64,000 bases of DNA from Rhipidocladum racemiflorum (lineage: Eukaryota; Streptophyta; Magnoliopsida; Poales; Poaceae), in assembly GCA_036346355.1 (NCBI GenBank), contig CM070580.1:23985374-24049373 (forward strand), in the 5' to 3' direction. Positions 46,580 to 57,942 of this stretch are shown here, in pieces. The notes beneath the pieces were generated by a model that was not told the origin of the DNA, made no database searches, and was given only the letters and a program-made list of their open reading frames with translations. Position 1 is the stretch's first letter. Every line of letters begins with the position of its first letter. The translations under genes and the position numbers were made by a program.

Positions 46580-48930
46580 AGCTCACCAATTGTAACTCTT
46601 ACAATATTCCCTTTCCGTTGTAGGTCCATTCACACTTCAACTATTTCCTTTCCAGGTGAACAAATCAAGCATGGCTCGAAAACAAAATATTTTGCTCTAG
46701 GCTTACTAAACACTAGACATCTCATTCTGAGAAGTTTAGGCGGTTAGAGACCAATGGTTTTATTTGTCATGTGAGAGTGGCAATTATACTTGAGCATTTG
46801 TGCCTAATTAACCGGGTCTCTAAAAATGTATCCGTGGTGACGATGGCCTGAAGTAACAATGGGATTCACATAGTTTGATTTCTTCTGAATGAAGTTCTCC
46901 AGCAACACAAGTAACATATCGTTGCTAGTATTTCGTTAGACATCGTGTACCATGGTCAAAACGGCACTACACGAAATATCACAGTTTATATATAGCGAAT
47001 CAATTGGAGCTGCAAGCCTGCGACGAATAGTTAACTATGATTAATTTGATATAATGAAAATTGCGGCTAGCTTCACCACCAAGAAACTCTGACCAAGACC
47101 GAGTTATGCAGTTCCATGTGGAGAAATGCAACGGTAATGCGATGGATTATTGGATAGTTAGATCCCTCTTGGTCCATCAAAATGTCAATGGGGAAATTTC
47201 TTGTCGCTTTCTACTTTCACATGCTAATATCATTTGTTTTCAATCCCATTCCTATTGCATAAGACGCCTGTATTTTAAATCTGTAACTTCGAAGATGGCA
47301 TAAGACAGGGACTGAAACGTTGCACAGTCGTATATATGTCAGCATTTGAGCGTCCTCAGTTCCTTCCCTGGTTTAGTCCAAATTATCTCGGAATGGTCAG
47401 CTGTCACAAAACATACGCTTATAACAACGATTTCGCGGCTGTCACTTCTTGAAGTAACGTCTGAGTATTCGCCACCAATGCATGCTTGTTCAAGCGTGCT
47501 TACTTTTCCGACAAAAAGGTAAGTTGCGATAAGTTAGTTAATGAAATTGTTGTCGAATCTATCCAATACGCATTTTTGGTTTGATAATTATGCGGATGAA
47601 CTAGTTTGACAGAATAATCGTAAATGTTTCGGCCTAAGAAAACTTCGTTAGGGGGTTATTACTTGTTAACGATGCAGGGTCTTTAGGTGGTTGGTACGTG
47701 TAAAGAATGCCCTGAAGGGCATCCAGGAGCGAAGCTCTGCTTTTGATAATCTTGAGTTAGTTTATGTTAGAAGGGAGGTTTATTGTGATCTGATTTCTAC
47801 TATATATTATATACTATCAGTGTAATGCACCGTAAAATTTCTCTAGATTGTGTGGAGCATTTTTATGCTAAGCAAGCGTCTTCGGAGAAAAACCGGTGTG
47901 TGTCGCTTAATGAAACACCGGGTCTTTTGCTGGCTTATTTACTCCGAGTGTGGCCCTGTTCATGAGTGATATAATCTCCTGGTTGAGTCGAAAAAAAAAG
48001 AAATGTACTATTGGGAGCATATAACCGGTCAAAAATAATGGCAGATAATTAGTATTCACCACTAGCCACGGAAAATAGGCATGGTCAATAGGTGCTTTCA
48101 TGGGGCTAACCGATTGAATTTCATAAATGCAGGGGTCGTCTGGATGGTGCCATCAACTTGTCAGTCAACCATTGCTGATGTTAATCACTCAAGAAGCTTA
48201 CTCTATTATATAAGTCGGTTTGAATAATGATATGGTCTCTTAAGGTGATATTTTGATCATCAAATTCGATAAAAAAAAATGTTATTCCAAATGAAAAAAT
48301 TATACATTATGAAAGTATATTTCATGATGAATCTAGTAATACTAATTTCATGTTGTGAATCTTGCTGTTTTTTTTACATATTGATGATCAAACCTAGATA
48401 TGTTTGATTGGCACTAATTTTAAAACGGCTTACATTTAAAATCGGAGGTTGTACATAGCATAATCCAACAGCCTCTTAACCTTAATTTTAACAATTCCCT
48501 TCACCCAATCCACATCTTCCATGAGTAATTTCGCTGGAATTCTTCTCACTTGCAAAATGGTACACCAAGCAGATAAAGACAGGAGCTAGGAACTTCTCAA
48601 CAAACTGTGAAGTGCCACGCCAATGAATCACAGGTGTCCTGCCCAACGAAATACCAAGTAACAAGTTTATACTTACACCCCTCAATTGTTGCAATAGTCC
48701 AATTTTCACGCTCAACCAAAACATAGCATCCTCAACTTTCAATAGTGGTGCAAATAACAACCTTTTCCTTGTTTAGTAGTGTTTTTGCCACGTTGGTTGC
48801 CTACTTACCATGTACACAAGATCAATGGCATCCATGTCATCGATCTATTCATCTCTATTGTAAAATGATGACGACCACCGTAAATCAAACACAATGCACC
48901 GATCGAATATCAAAAACAATCACGAAAAGC
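46580..48930. other. Intergenic, no gene recognised
   Basis: Mixed AT-rich sequence. A region around 47640-48000 ends in an A-run after GGTTGAGTCGAAAAAAAAAG, which could be the 3' tail of an old non-LTR element, but no reverse transcriptase was found. Confidence 0.45.
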
Positions 48931-48935
48931 ACACA

Positions 48936-49537
48936 CGTTATAGTGAAGTAAAAACGCTTCTATCTTTATTAGATTGATTCTCTTGTACAAAGGAGTGCCA
49001 TATTTATAGTAGAAGCTCATTAAACATATATTTAGATTCGCCTACAATGATATAAGAGTTCAAACGTATTTGAACAACTAAGACTAAGAGTCTAACTATA
49101 TCTCAACATTTTCCCTTGGGCGAATACCGCGTAATGCATATATCTCATCAAAAACTCCCCGTAACAACCCAATGAGAAAAAAGATATGTAGAAAAGAGTA
49201 CATTGCACTAACACATTGTATTACATTAGTTGCCTAGTTAAAAACCTTCATACGAGAAAACTTCAGGAAAACTCACTAAGGGAAAAAGAGTACGATTTAT
49301 AATCTTCTGAATTTAAAGTAATATCTCCAAGATCATGCTAAGGGTCATAGTTCAGATATTTACTCCCCCTGAACTTTGCACATCCCTAAATCGTCTTATT
49401 CCAATGCCACAAACACATATTTGGAAACTAGATGTTGGCAAAGATTTAGTAAATAAACCTGCTGGATTTTCATATGACTTAGTTTACAGGATCTTTACCT
49501 CACCATTCTTCTGGAGTTCGTGAAGATAGAAAAGTTT
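48936..49537 (-). pseudogene. Copia 3'-end remnant, left arm of an inverted repeat
   Basis: On minus it reads the end of a copia RNase H: HELQKNGEVKIL, then GLFTKSLPTSSFQICV and IGIRRFRDVQSS (about 49520-49350). A purine tract AAGGGAAAA and an LTR start TGTTGAGATATAG (boundary at 49108) follow, with an LTR of only about 170 bp ending near 48936. The arm continues at 53072-53163 beyond the inserted gypsy-like element. The enzyme frame has stops and is only a fragment. Confidence 0.72.
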
Positions 49538-50185
49538 TGTCGGGGATTGGATAATTCCCATAGTACCCTTGAAGCCAGTTTCTTAACCGACCATCTTTAC
49601 CCTTGGACGATGTCCCCAAGGACGACCAATGAGCGTCTGACGACCAATCGGCCCGCCCGATCGGCTACGAGCTCGCTACCCGGTTCCGAGCATCCGTGCC
49701 CGTCGCACGAGCTGGAGTGCTCGGCTACGAGCACGCCAGGCAAATACAAGCAACTGTGCTCAGGAAGTTGCGTGGAAGCTCAGGTTATGCTCGGTGGATT
49801 CGGTCAAACCACTAAGAAGGAAAGTGGTAACTAATTCGCCGAAGATCCAGGGAAGGTGCGCCGAAAATATGGAAGCGTGGCGTAATTATAGGGGGTAGTT
49901 ACCATGTATACAACTTAGTACCCTGTATTTAATCCCCCTAGCCCCTATGGGGGAGGGGGCGGTCATCCATCATTTCAATAGAGAAAAACGCCACCAGGCG
50001 ACTGGATGTAGGGCTATTATCTCGATCATGAGAGGCCTGAACCAGGATAAAATCCTTGTGTTTCTGTCTGTTCTAAGGGACCATCTCCCGCGTCTTCGAT
50101 GCTACACCTTTGGCAGAAAGGGGCTTCGGTTGATCCCACATTCAACAAGTAAGCTCGGCGGGAGCCTGTTCTCCAATCGTCGACA
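49538..50185 (+). repeat. 5' LTR of the non-autonomous element
   Basis: 648 bp. By eye it differs from its partner at about 11 positions, all transitions. Confidence 0.92.
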
Positions 50186-50511
50186 GCTGGCGCCGTCCGT
50201 AGGGATCGACGGATTCTTTGCCGAAGGAATCCCGAAGGCGTCATCTTTCACATCTGATGACCGATACTGCACAACTTATGATGAGGTAAGATACGTAAAA
50301 AAAGTTCTTTACCTCAAGCAAACTGTGCTTAGACGAGTCGTTTCTGTTTTGCGCCGAGTAAGTTCTTCGCTCGGGCACAAATTTCATCCCCTTGCCCGAG
50401 CAGGCTTTTCGCTCGAATCTGTACTGAGTAAAATTTTAGCTCGGACGAATGTTTCTTCACACCGAACGGGCATTGCACTCGGGAATTGATCTTGTTATAT
50501 CTTGAAAATTG

Positions 50512-51610
50512 CTCTTATTCCTCCGAGCACGCATTTCGCTCGGGGACTATTCGTGTTCCGCGCCGAGCACGCACTTCGCTCGGGCGCGAGTCTCTCCCTC
50601 CGAGCACACGTTTCGCTCGGGGATTGTTCATGATTATTCGTGTTCCGTGCCGAGCACGTACTTCGCTCGGGCGCGAGTCTCTCCCTCCGAGCACGCATTT
50701 CGCTCGGGGACTCTTCCTGTTCCGCGCCGGGCACGCACTTCGCTCGGGCGTGAGTCTCTCCCTCCGAGCACGCGTTTCGCTCGGTGATTGTTCGTGTTCC
50801 GTGCCGAGCACGTACTTCGCTCGGGTGCGAGTCTCTCCCTCCGAGCACGAGTTTCGCTCGGGGCCTGTTCCGGTTCCGCGCCGGGCAAGTACTTCGCTCG
50901 GGCGCGAGTCTCTGCCTCCGAGCGCGCGTTTCGCTCGAGGACTGTTCCTGTTCCGCGCCGAGCACGCGTGCCGGCTCGGCGCGAGTCTCTCCTCCGGCGC
51001 GCGTCTCGCTCGAGGACTTTTTCCTGTTCGCGCCGAGCACGTGCCGGCAGGCGCGAGTCTCTCCTTCGGCCAGCGTCTCGCTCGGGGACTTTTTCTGTTC
51101 GCGCCCGAGCACGTGCCGGCTCGGCGCGAGTCTCTCCCTCCGAGCACGCGCAGCGTCTCGCTCGAGGATTGTTCGTGATTGTTCATGTTCGCGCCGAGCA
51201 CGTGCCGGCTCGCGCGAAGTCTCTCCTCCGGCGCGCGTTTCGCTCGGGGACTTTTCCTGTTCCGCGTGGGGCACGTTCTTCGCTCGGGCGCGAGTCTCTC
51301 CCTCCGAGCGCGCGTTTCGCTCGGGGACTTTTCCTGTTTCGCGCCGGGCACGTTCTTCGCTCGGGCGCGAGTCTCTCCCTTCGAGCATGCGTTTCGCTCG
51401 GGGATTGTTCCTGTCCTGTTCCGCGCCGGGCACGCACTTCGCTCGGGCGCGAGTCTCTTCCTTCGAGCACTCGTTTCGCTCGGGGGCTGTTCGTGTTCCG
51501 CGCCGAGCAGGCACTGCGCTCGAGCGCGAGTCTCTTCCTCAGAGCACGCGTTACGCTCGGAGACGGTTGGTGTTCCGCGCCGAGCACGCTTTGCGTTTGA
51601 GCACAGGTCC
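50512..51610. repeat. GC-rich tandem array, unit about 75-80 bp
   Basis: Roughly 14 imperfect units built from TCCGAGCACGC, TTTCGCTCGGGGACT, GTTCCGCGCCGAGCAC and CTTCGCTCGGGCGCGAGTCT. Many units have CGAGC/GCTCG inverted pairs and can fold. Long overlapping open frames on both strands arise only from the periodicity. Confidence 0.88.
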
Positions 51611-51746
51611 TTCCAGTTTATTTCCGTGGACGTCTGGTCCATGTCCAGGATGCGGCAGCTCGAGCCTAGCTCGTCTGTCAGTTCCTCGAGCATTAGACCC
51701 ATGCTCGGGATGTGGCAATGTGAGTCCGCTCGCAATCCGCTAGTAG

Positions 51747-52200
51747 CCTAGGCGTCTGATCCATGCCTAGTTCCCCTGTGCGTCTGATCCATGCATGGGA
51801 TGCGGCAGCATTTGTTTGTTCACAGTCTGCTAGTTACCTTTATCCTAGGCGTCTGATCCATGCCTAGTTCCCCTGTGCATCTGATCCATGCATGGGATGC
51901 GGCAGCATGTGTTTTTTCACAGTCTGCTAGTTACCTTTATCCTAGACGTCTGATCCATGCCTAGTTCCCCTGTGCATCTGATCCATGCATGGCATGCGGC
52001 AGCATGTGTTTTTTCACAGTCTGCTAATTACCTTTATCCTAGGCGTCTGATCCATGCCTAGTTCCCCAGTGCATCTGATTCATGCATGGGATGATGCAGC
52101 ATGTGTTTGTTCACAGTCTGCTAGTTATCTTTATACTAGGCATCCGATCCATGGCTAGTTTCCCTGGGCATATGATCCATACTCGGGACGAGGTTCGACC
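51747..52200. repeat. 97-bp tandem repeat, about 4.5 units
   Basis: CCTAGGCGTCTGATCCATGC recurs at 51747, 51844, 51941 (one change) and 52038, with a degraded start at about 52135, giving an exact 97-bp period. Each unit also contains CTGATCCATGCATGGGATGC. Confidence 0.9.
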
Positions 52201-52423
52201 GCGTTTTATTTTCCCTCTCGGTGCAGCTTGTGCTGACCTTTTTCCCCGAGCATGATTTGCTCGGGATGTGATAGCGTGAGCCTGCCTCATCTATCAAATC
52301 TTTTTCCTGGTCATTTCATGACCAGATGCTGAGGTAAATGCTTCACCATCAAGAATTCAATCCCTCATTGGACTTCTCAGTCTCAAGGAGATAACCCATC
52401 CTACTTGATCCTCGGGGACTAGC

Positions 52424-53071
52424 TGTCGGGGATTGGATAATTCCCATAGTACCCTTGAAGCCAGTTTCTTAACCAACCATCTTTACCCTTGGACGATGTC
52501 CCCAAGGACGACCAATGAGCGTCTGACGACCAATCGGCCTGCCCGATCGGCTACGAGCTCGCTACCCGGTTCCGAGCATCTGTGCCCGTCGCACGAGCTG
52601 GAGTGCTCGGCTACGAGCACGCCAGGCAAATACGAGCAACCGTGCTCAGGAAGTTGCGTGGAAGCTCAGGTTATGCTCGGTGGATTCGGTCAAACCACTA
52701 AGAAGGAAAGTGGCAACTAATTCGCCGAAGATCCAGGGAAGGTGCGCCGGAAATATGGAAGCGTGGCGTAATTATAGGGGGTAGTTACCATGTATACGAC
52801 TTAGTACCCTGTATTTAATCCCCCTAGCCCCTATGGGGGAGGGGGCGGTCATCCATCATTTCAATAGAGAAAAACGCCACCAGGCGACTGGATGTAGGGC
52901 TATTATCTCGATCATGAGAGGCCTGAACCAGGATAAAATCCTTATGTTTCTGTCTGTTCTAAAGGACCATCTCCCGCATCTTCGATGCTACACCTTTGGC
53001 AGAAAGGGGCTTCGGTTGATCCCACATTCAACAAGTAAGCTCGGCGGGAGCCTGTTCTCCAATCGTCGACA
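52424..53071 (+). repeat. 3' LTR of the non-autonomous element
   Basis: 648 bp, ending GTCGACA, followed by AGTTT. Confidence 0.92.
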
Positions 53072-53163
53072 AGTTTAGAGGCAATATACTTTGTGATATT
53101 GCTTTTAACATAATCCATTTGTATTTGTGTAACAAAATCAATATTATCTTCATAGATAATTGT
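53072..53163 (-). pseudogene. Continuation of the copia left arm after the insertion
   Basis: Minus strand carries IYEDNIDFVTQIQMDYVKSN, the copia RNase H segment that directly precedes the left arm at 49537 once the gypsy-type insertion is removed. It pairs in inverted orientation with about 53245-53330. Confidence 0.68.
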
Positions 53164-53244
53164 GGGTGGTATCAACGGTATTAATGCCAAATGAGTGTAA
53201 TTAGTCATATCCAGAAGTCATGTGGCATTAATATTGTCGATACC

Positions 53245-53772
53245 CCCACAATTATCTACGAAGATAATATTGATTGTGCTGCACAAATGAAATGGGTTTA
53301 AAAGCAATATCACGAAACATATTGCCTATAAACTTTTTCTATCCTCATGAACTCCAAAAGAAGGGTGAGGTGAAGATTTTGCAAACTAAGTCGTGTAAAA
53401 ATCTAGCAGATTTATTCACCAAATCATTGCCAATATCTACTTTTCAAATATGTGTTCGTGTCATTGGAATGAGATGACTTAGAGATATGCAAAGTTCAAG
53501 GGAGTTGAACTATGACTGTTAGTATAATCCTGAAGATAATACTTTAAGTCCCAAAGATTATAAATTGCACTCCTTTTCCTTTAGTGAGTTTTCTTAAAGC
53601 TTTCTCACATACATATTTTTTTTAATGAGGCAACTAGTATAACATAATATGCAAGTGTAGTGTATTCTTTTGTCCATTCTTTTTTCCTCATTAGATTTTT
53701 TGAGGAGTTTTCGATGAGACATATGCATTACGCGGTATTCGTCTAAGGGAAAGTGTAAAGATAAAGCAGAAC
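53245..53772 (+). pseudogene. Copia 3'-end remnant, right arm of an inverted repeat
   Basis: Plus strand carries the same RNase H end as the left arm: FFYPHELQKKGEVKILQTKS, then NLADLFTKSLPISTF and IGMRRLRDMQSS (53335-53490), followed by the purine tract AAGGGAAAG and the first 19 bases of an LTR (from 53754) before gypsy element 2 interrupts it. AGAAC at 53768-53772 is the expected left duplication of that insertion; its partner is outside the window. Confidence 0.75.
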
Positions 53773-54393
53773 TGTCGACGATTAGAGAACGGGCTCCCGC
53801 CGAGCTTACTTGTTGAATGGGGGATCAACAGAGCCCCGTCGTACGGACCGAGGAGGTCGTTCGAGCGATGCAAGGTCGGGAGAAAGGGGGACACGGTGCT
53901 TATCCTGGTTCGGGCCTCCCTCTGCCGAGATAACAGCCATACTCCAGTGTATTGTGTTCTATCTCTCCGTCCCCCCCCGTTACAGATCTTCAGGGGGGTT
54001 TAAATACTATGACTATGGGTACAAAAAAGGCAACTACCTCCTGAGATCACGCTATGTACCCATATTTGTGATCTGCCGTCCTTGATTCGTGCGCTGTTTG
54101 AATTTCGGGTGAGATCTCCCTCGAACTCCGGCTGATTGGTTGTCTCCTTCCTTTCTCGTAGCGCTCGCCGGGCCCACCGACCAAACACCTGAGTAGGTCA
54201 TGGTCCCCACGAGCATGCTTGCTCGTGGGGGTGGGGGTGCTTGGTATTGCCGCGAGTAAAGGTGTGGACGCGTATGCTCGGAGGGATGCTCGTTTCATTC
54301 TTCCGAGCATCTTCTTTCAGTACTGCCTGGTCGGTGGTGCTCAACTTTTCACGGGGGTACCGTGGTCTTTTGCCAAATAGCCAATCCCCGACA
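53773..54393 (-). repeat. 3' LTR of gypsy element 2
   Basis: 621 bp; on minus it reads TGTCGGGGATTGGC to GTCGACA. It differs from the 635-bp LTR of element 1 by scattered substitutions and small deletions. GCTAGCCCCCGAGGTT just inside is the minus-strand polypurine tract. Confidence 0.93.
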
Positions 54394-54809
54394 GCTAGCC
54401 CCCGAGGTTCAAGCGGGGAACCCTCGGGCTTCCCCTTGAGCCTAAGAAGACTCGAAGGGGGGATTGAATTTCTTTTGGTCGTGGCCTACGACCATTTTGT
54501 GTCGGGAGACGACCTTTTTACCTGCCGCGCGCTTGCTCCGCGTGGGCGCGTCGTTTGGTTGTTCTGCGGTTCCTTCTCCGAGAAGCCTCCCTGCAACGGT
54601 ACGGCGGTTTCTTGGAAGGTGCGCTTTCTCCGGCCAGGTGTCGCTATGTGATAGGCGGCGATTTTTAACCTGTCCCTTCGCTGTCTTTTTAACCCTTTCT
54701 ACCGGGAGAGGTCGGAGTTACACCGTGTTTCTTTGCTCGTCTTCGGCCAAAAACCTTCTAGGAGCCCTAGCGCCCAAGAACCTTTTTCGCTCTCCTTCCT
54801 CCTTTGGCC

Positions 54810-57800
54810 ATGGCGCGTTTCAAAGTTAGCCAGATGACCCGAAGGAGGCTCCAGGTGCTCACGGACGAGGGGTACGTCGACCCAAGCTCGGGTCGAGTGC
54901 CTAGGAGCGATGCGGCGCCGGCGCCGCGGGAGGCGGAGATCGTCTCCTGCGAGCTGTATGCCATCAACGGGCTCCGACTGCCCGAGAGCGACTTCCTTGC
55001 CTCCGTGCTCGCCTTTTGCGGGTGCGAAATCTCTCATCTCCACCCCAACTCCATTCTCGCCCTTGTGGTTTTCTCCCACCTCTGCGAGGCGTTCGTGGGT
55101 GTGATGCCCACCACCAGCCTTTTCTTCCATTTCTATTCTCCCTTTCGTACCGGCCGGGACGGTCCCGCCGGCTGCGTCTATCTTCGTCTTCGGCCCAACC
55201 GACCATACGAGTACCCTCTTGTTGCTTTGAAGGACTCGGTGTCGGGTTGGGCCGACCTCTGGTTCTACCAGAAGAAGGCGGAGGGGTCCCAGTTGGTCTA
55301 TCTTGGGAGGGCGCTCCGCCTCTTGAGGCAGTCGCCGCCTGCGGCCTGAGGAAGAGCGGGTGATCGGGGCGATCGGCGAGCTTGCCCGAGATGGGGCTCA
55401 CTGGTCGGGACATCGCCGGGATTTTACCTTCAACCGGTGTCCCCACGAGGCGCCGCGAGCACCCCTTCTTCGAGGTGACCGGGTGGCATGACCTCACCCG
55501 TGAGGACAACTCAGGTATGTTTTTGAACCTCTTTCCCGACCACTGTTGCTTCCTGGTGATTGGCGCTACTTTTTCTTTTAACCCTTGGTCGTGCCGCAGC
55601 TCCGAGGATGGACTGGGTTGATGAGAGGGTCGCCAAGATGTTCGGCGCCCCGAAGGAGAAGGAGCTGACGCCCAATCGTCAGATCCCCAAGAACGTTTTT
55701 GACCGCGGCGACGCGGTAAGTACGTCTTTTTGCTTCCGCCCGAGGGCATGTTTTCCGAGCTTATTTCTCCCTATTTCTTTTTGCTTCCGCCCGAGGGGTT
55801 CCCGCAAGAGGTCAGTGGGTCGAGGCCGCCAAGCATCCGCCTCGCCTCCCCGCGCCAAGCGGTCGAAGCGCCGAGCTTCGACCAGGACTCCCACGCGACA
55901 CCTTGAGTATGCCGACCGCCGGGAGGTAAGCGAGCTTCGAATCTGGTTTGATGACTTCAAACGGAGGAGGCCGGAGCTAATGGGCCGACTGGAATAGCTC
56001 GCCGAGCAGGCGAAGAAGGCCGAGGAGGAGGCCAGGTCCCCCCCGAGCAAGAAGCAACTGGAGAGAAAAATCAAGGCTCTCCAGGACCAGCTCGCTCAGG
56101 TGGTCGAGGACCCTGAGGCGGAGGACGCCTATGCTCTGGTCAGGAGGAGCAGGAGGTCGACTTCCCGATCAACCTCCGCATTGGAAGGGGTCGACATGGA
56201 CGATGTCGACCCGGCGATGGCGCGAGCCAGCGGCGCCGCGGAAGATCGCATCATGGCCGTCGCTGAGGCCTACGAGGCCGCCGCGGGTAGGACGCCCGTG
56301 GCCCGAAGTGAGGAGGCCGAGGAGGATGACGCTGCTCGCCGGGCAGAAAGTAAGCTCCACTTGGTCCTCTTGTTTGGTTCCTTTGTTCTTGTCTTGCGAT
56401 TTTTTCCGGGCTAACCCCACTCCGTTTGGCATGGGCGTGATAGCTCGGATGTTGCTCTTGGACTTTCGTCAGATGGCTGAGGAGATTATCGACTCTGCAG
56501 TTGACGCCGAGCTCGACCGCGTCTTCGACCAAGTAATGGCCGAGACGGAGGAGGAGTCGGTGCCGGCTGCGGCCTCAGCAGAGTCCGAGCTTCCCTCGGC
56601 GGATGCCAAGCTTCCTACGGTGGAAGTGGAACCTTCTCCAGCCGCGGAGGAGCAAGAGCCGCAGGGGGCCGAGGACCAGGAAGCTTCAGCCCTGGTCCCC
56701 TGCGAAGGGACAGGCGCGAGCGAGGCCCAGATGACGGGCTCTAACGGGCAAGGGGTGGTGGCTCTCGACCCACAGCCCTTGGCCGTGAGCCAAGAAGAGG
56801 AGCCGGTCACAGCCGGCCAGCCGCCCCCAGCCGTGGACCAAGGGGGAGAAGCTGTCGTGGTCGAGCAGCTGCCTCTAGCTGCGGACCACGGGGGAGAAGT
56901 GGTCGTGATCGACCAACAACCTCCAGCCGCGGACCAAGGGGAAGAAGTGGTCGTGGTCGACCAGCTGCCTCCAGCCGCGGATCACGGAGAGGAGGTGGTC
57001 GTTGACGACCAGCTGCCTCCAGCCGCGGATCACGAAGAGGAGGTGGTCGTTGGCGACCAGTCGCCTCCAGCTGCGGACCACGGGCCGGGGGTGGTCGTCC
57101 TTGACCAATCATCTCCGGTCGCAGAGGCGCAAGGGGCGAAAGCGCTTGCAGTCGGCGTCCCGAGCGCAATGGCCGAACAGAGGAAGCGGCCATGAGCCGC
57201 CTGTTGATGCGGAAGACCAACCTCGAGCGTCTGGGGTTGGTCGAGGAGGAACGCCCTTGCCCTCCTGGGAGCACCGGAGCTCGGGAGGGCAAGATCTTGA
57301 CGTGCCCGGCTCGGGATCGGGATGGCCCTGCGTGGGTCAACCCCTTTTTCCGAGCTGGCGCTACCGACCGCCAGCAGCTTCAAGACAAACTGGTCAGCCG
57401 GGCCCTTCTGGTAAGTCCTTTGTTTCCATCTTTTTCCATGAGGCGAGCAATCTTCTGGAGGTTCCTTTTGACTTTCCTCTTTTGCTCGAAGTTTGTCGCG
57501 AAAGCTATGGAGGACATCGATGCCTCCGCAGTTCAGCGAGAAGAGTTCGGGCGTACCATCGCGAGCAAAACGCCAAGATCGCCCGATCTCGGCGTCGGGT
57601 CTCCGAGGTGCGCGAGGCCGACTGAAGGAGCTGGAGTCGGCGAAGAGCCTCATCGTCGGACTTCGGGACCAGCTCTTTGAGAGCGAGGCGGCGAAGAGCA
57701 CGCCGGAACAGTGTGCCGACCTCGAAGAGGAGCCTGGTGAAGGCTGCGGCGAGAGGTCCCGACCTGCGCGCCGACCTTCAGCCGAGCTCGGGGCGCGAAG

Positions 57801-57942
57801 AGGCCCAGCTCAAGGAGGCGCAACGCCTTCGGGACAAGCGGCTGAAGGTCGCGCTGCTCGGCGGAAAGTTTTGGACCTGGAGGCAGAGGTCGACTCCCTT
57901 AAGGAGGAGCTTGCTGCCCTTCAGGCCGAGCATAGGACTTAG
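54810..57942 (+). pseudogene. Antisense accessory gene of gypsy element 2, intron-containing
   Basis: Transcribed opposite to gag-pol. Starts MARFKVSQMTRRRLQVLTDE at 54810, then LASVLAFCGCEISHLHP and WADLWFYQKKAEGSQLVYLG. A frame change is needed near 55345. Intron 1 is 55515-55599 (CAG|GTATGT to GCCGCAG), joining REDNS to APRMDWVDERVAKMFGAPKE; a second donor GTAAGTACG is at 55716. Later exon-like parts are DVDPAMARASGAAEDRIMAV (56198), a donor at 56350, MAEEIIDSAVDAELDRVF from 56473 with an acidic repeat-rich region containing VVVDDQLPPAADH-type units, and a coiled-coil tail VDSLKEELAALQAEH ending at the TAG near 57942. The first block resembles the Pfam family named putative gypsy-type transposon; biochemical role unknown. 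Introns forbid passage as sense genomic RNA being spliced on this strand, so an own promoter is expected. Confidence 0.7.
56770..57110 (+). repeat. Degenerate in-frame coding repeats in the accessory gene
   Basis: Units of about 48 bp with CAGCTGCCTCCAGC and GCGGA(C/T)CACG, encoding DQLPPAADHGEEVVV-like 16-residue repeats, occur around six times. Element 1 has the corresponding region at about 23870-24170 with different unit order and count, indicating repeat expansion or contraction. Confidence 0.75.

Larger units (their letters stand above)
49538..53071 (+). mobile_element. Non-autonomous gypsy-type LTR element with tandem repeats
   Basis: Complete insertion: 648-bp LTRs (49538-50185 and 52424-53071) start TGTCGGGGATTGG and end CCAATCGTCGACA, as in gypsy elements 1 and 2. 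TSD AGTTT lies at 49533-49537 and 53072-53076. A TGGCGCCGTCCGTAGGGAT primer site follows the 5' LTR; GGGGACTAGC precedes the 3' LTR. The 2.2-kb interior has no Gag or Pol motif, only tandem arrays. Shared ends, primer site and tract imply mobilisation in trans by the Tat-like family; that dependence is inferred. Confidence 0.9.

Noticed and set aside
47640..48000. Possible LINE or retrogene 3' end with an A-run
   Set aside because: A nine-base A-run alone is weak and no reverse transcriptase or duplication was found.
50495..51743. Long overlapping open frames of 319-406 codons on both strands
   Set aside because: They lie in the GC-rich tandem array; a repeat unit without stop codons opens several frames at once. 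Sequence is periodic, Arg/Ser-rich and has no domain.
50512..52200. Tandem arrays considered as satellite or centromeric DNA
   Set aside because: They lie wholly between two LTRs with a shared target-site duplication, so they are internal to a mobile element.
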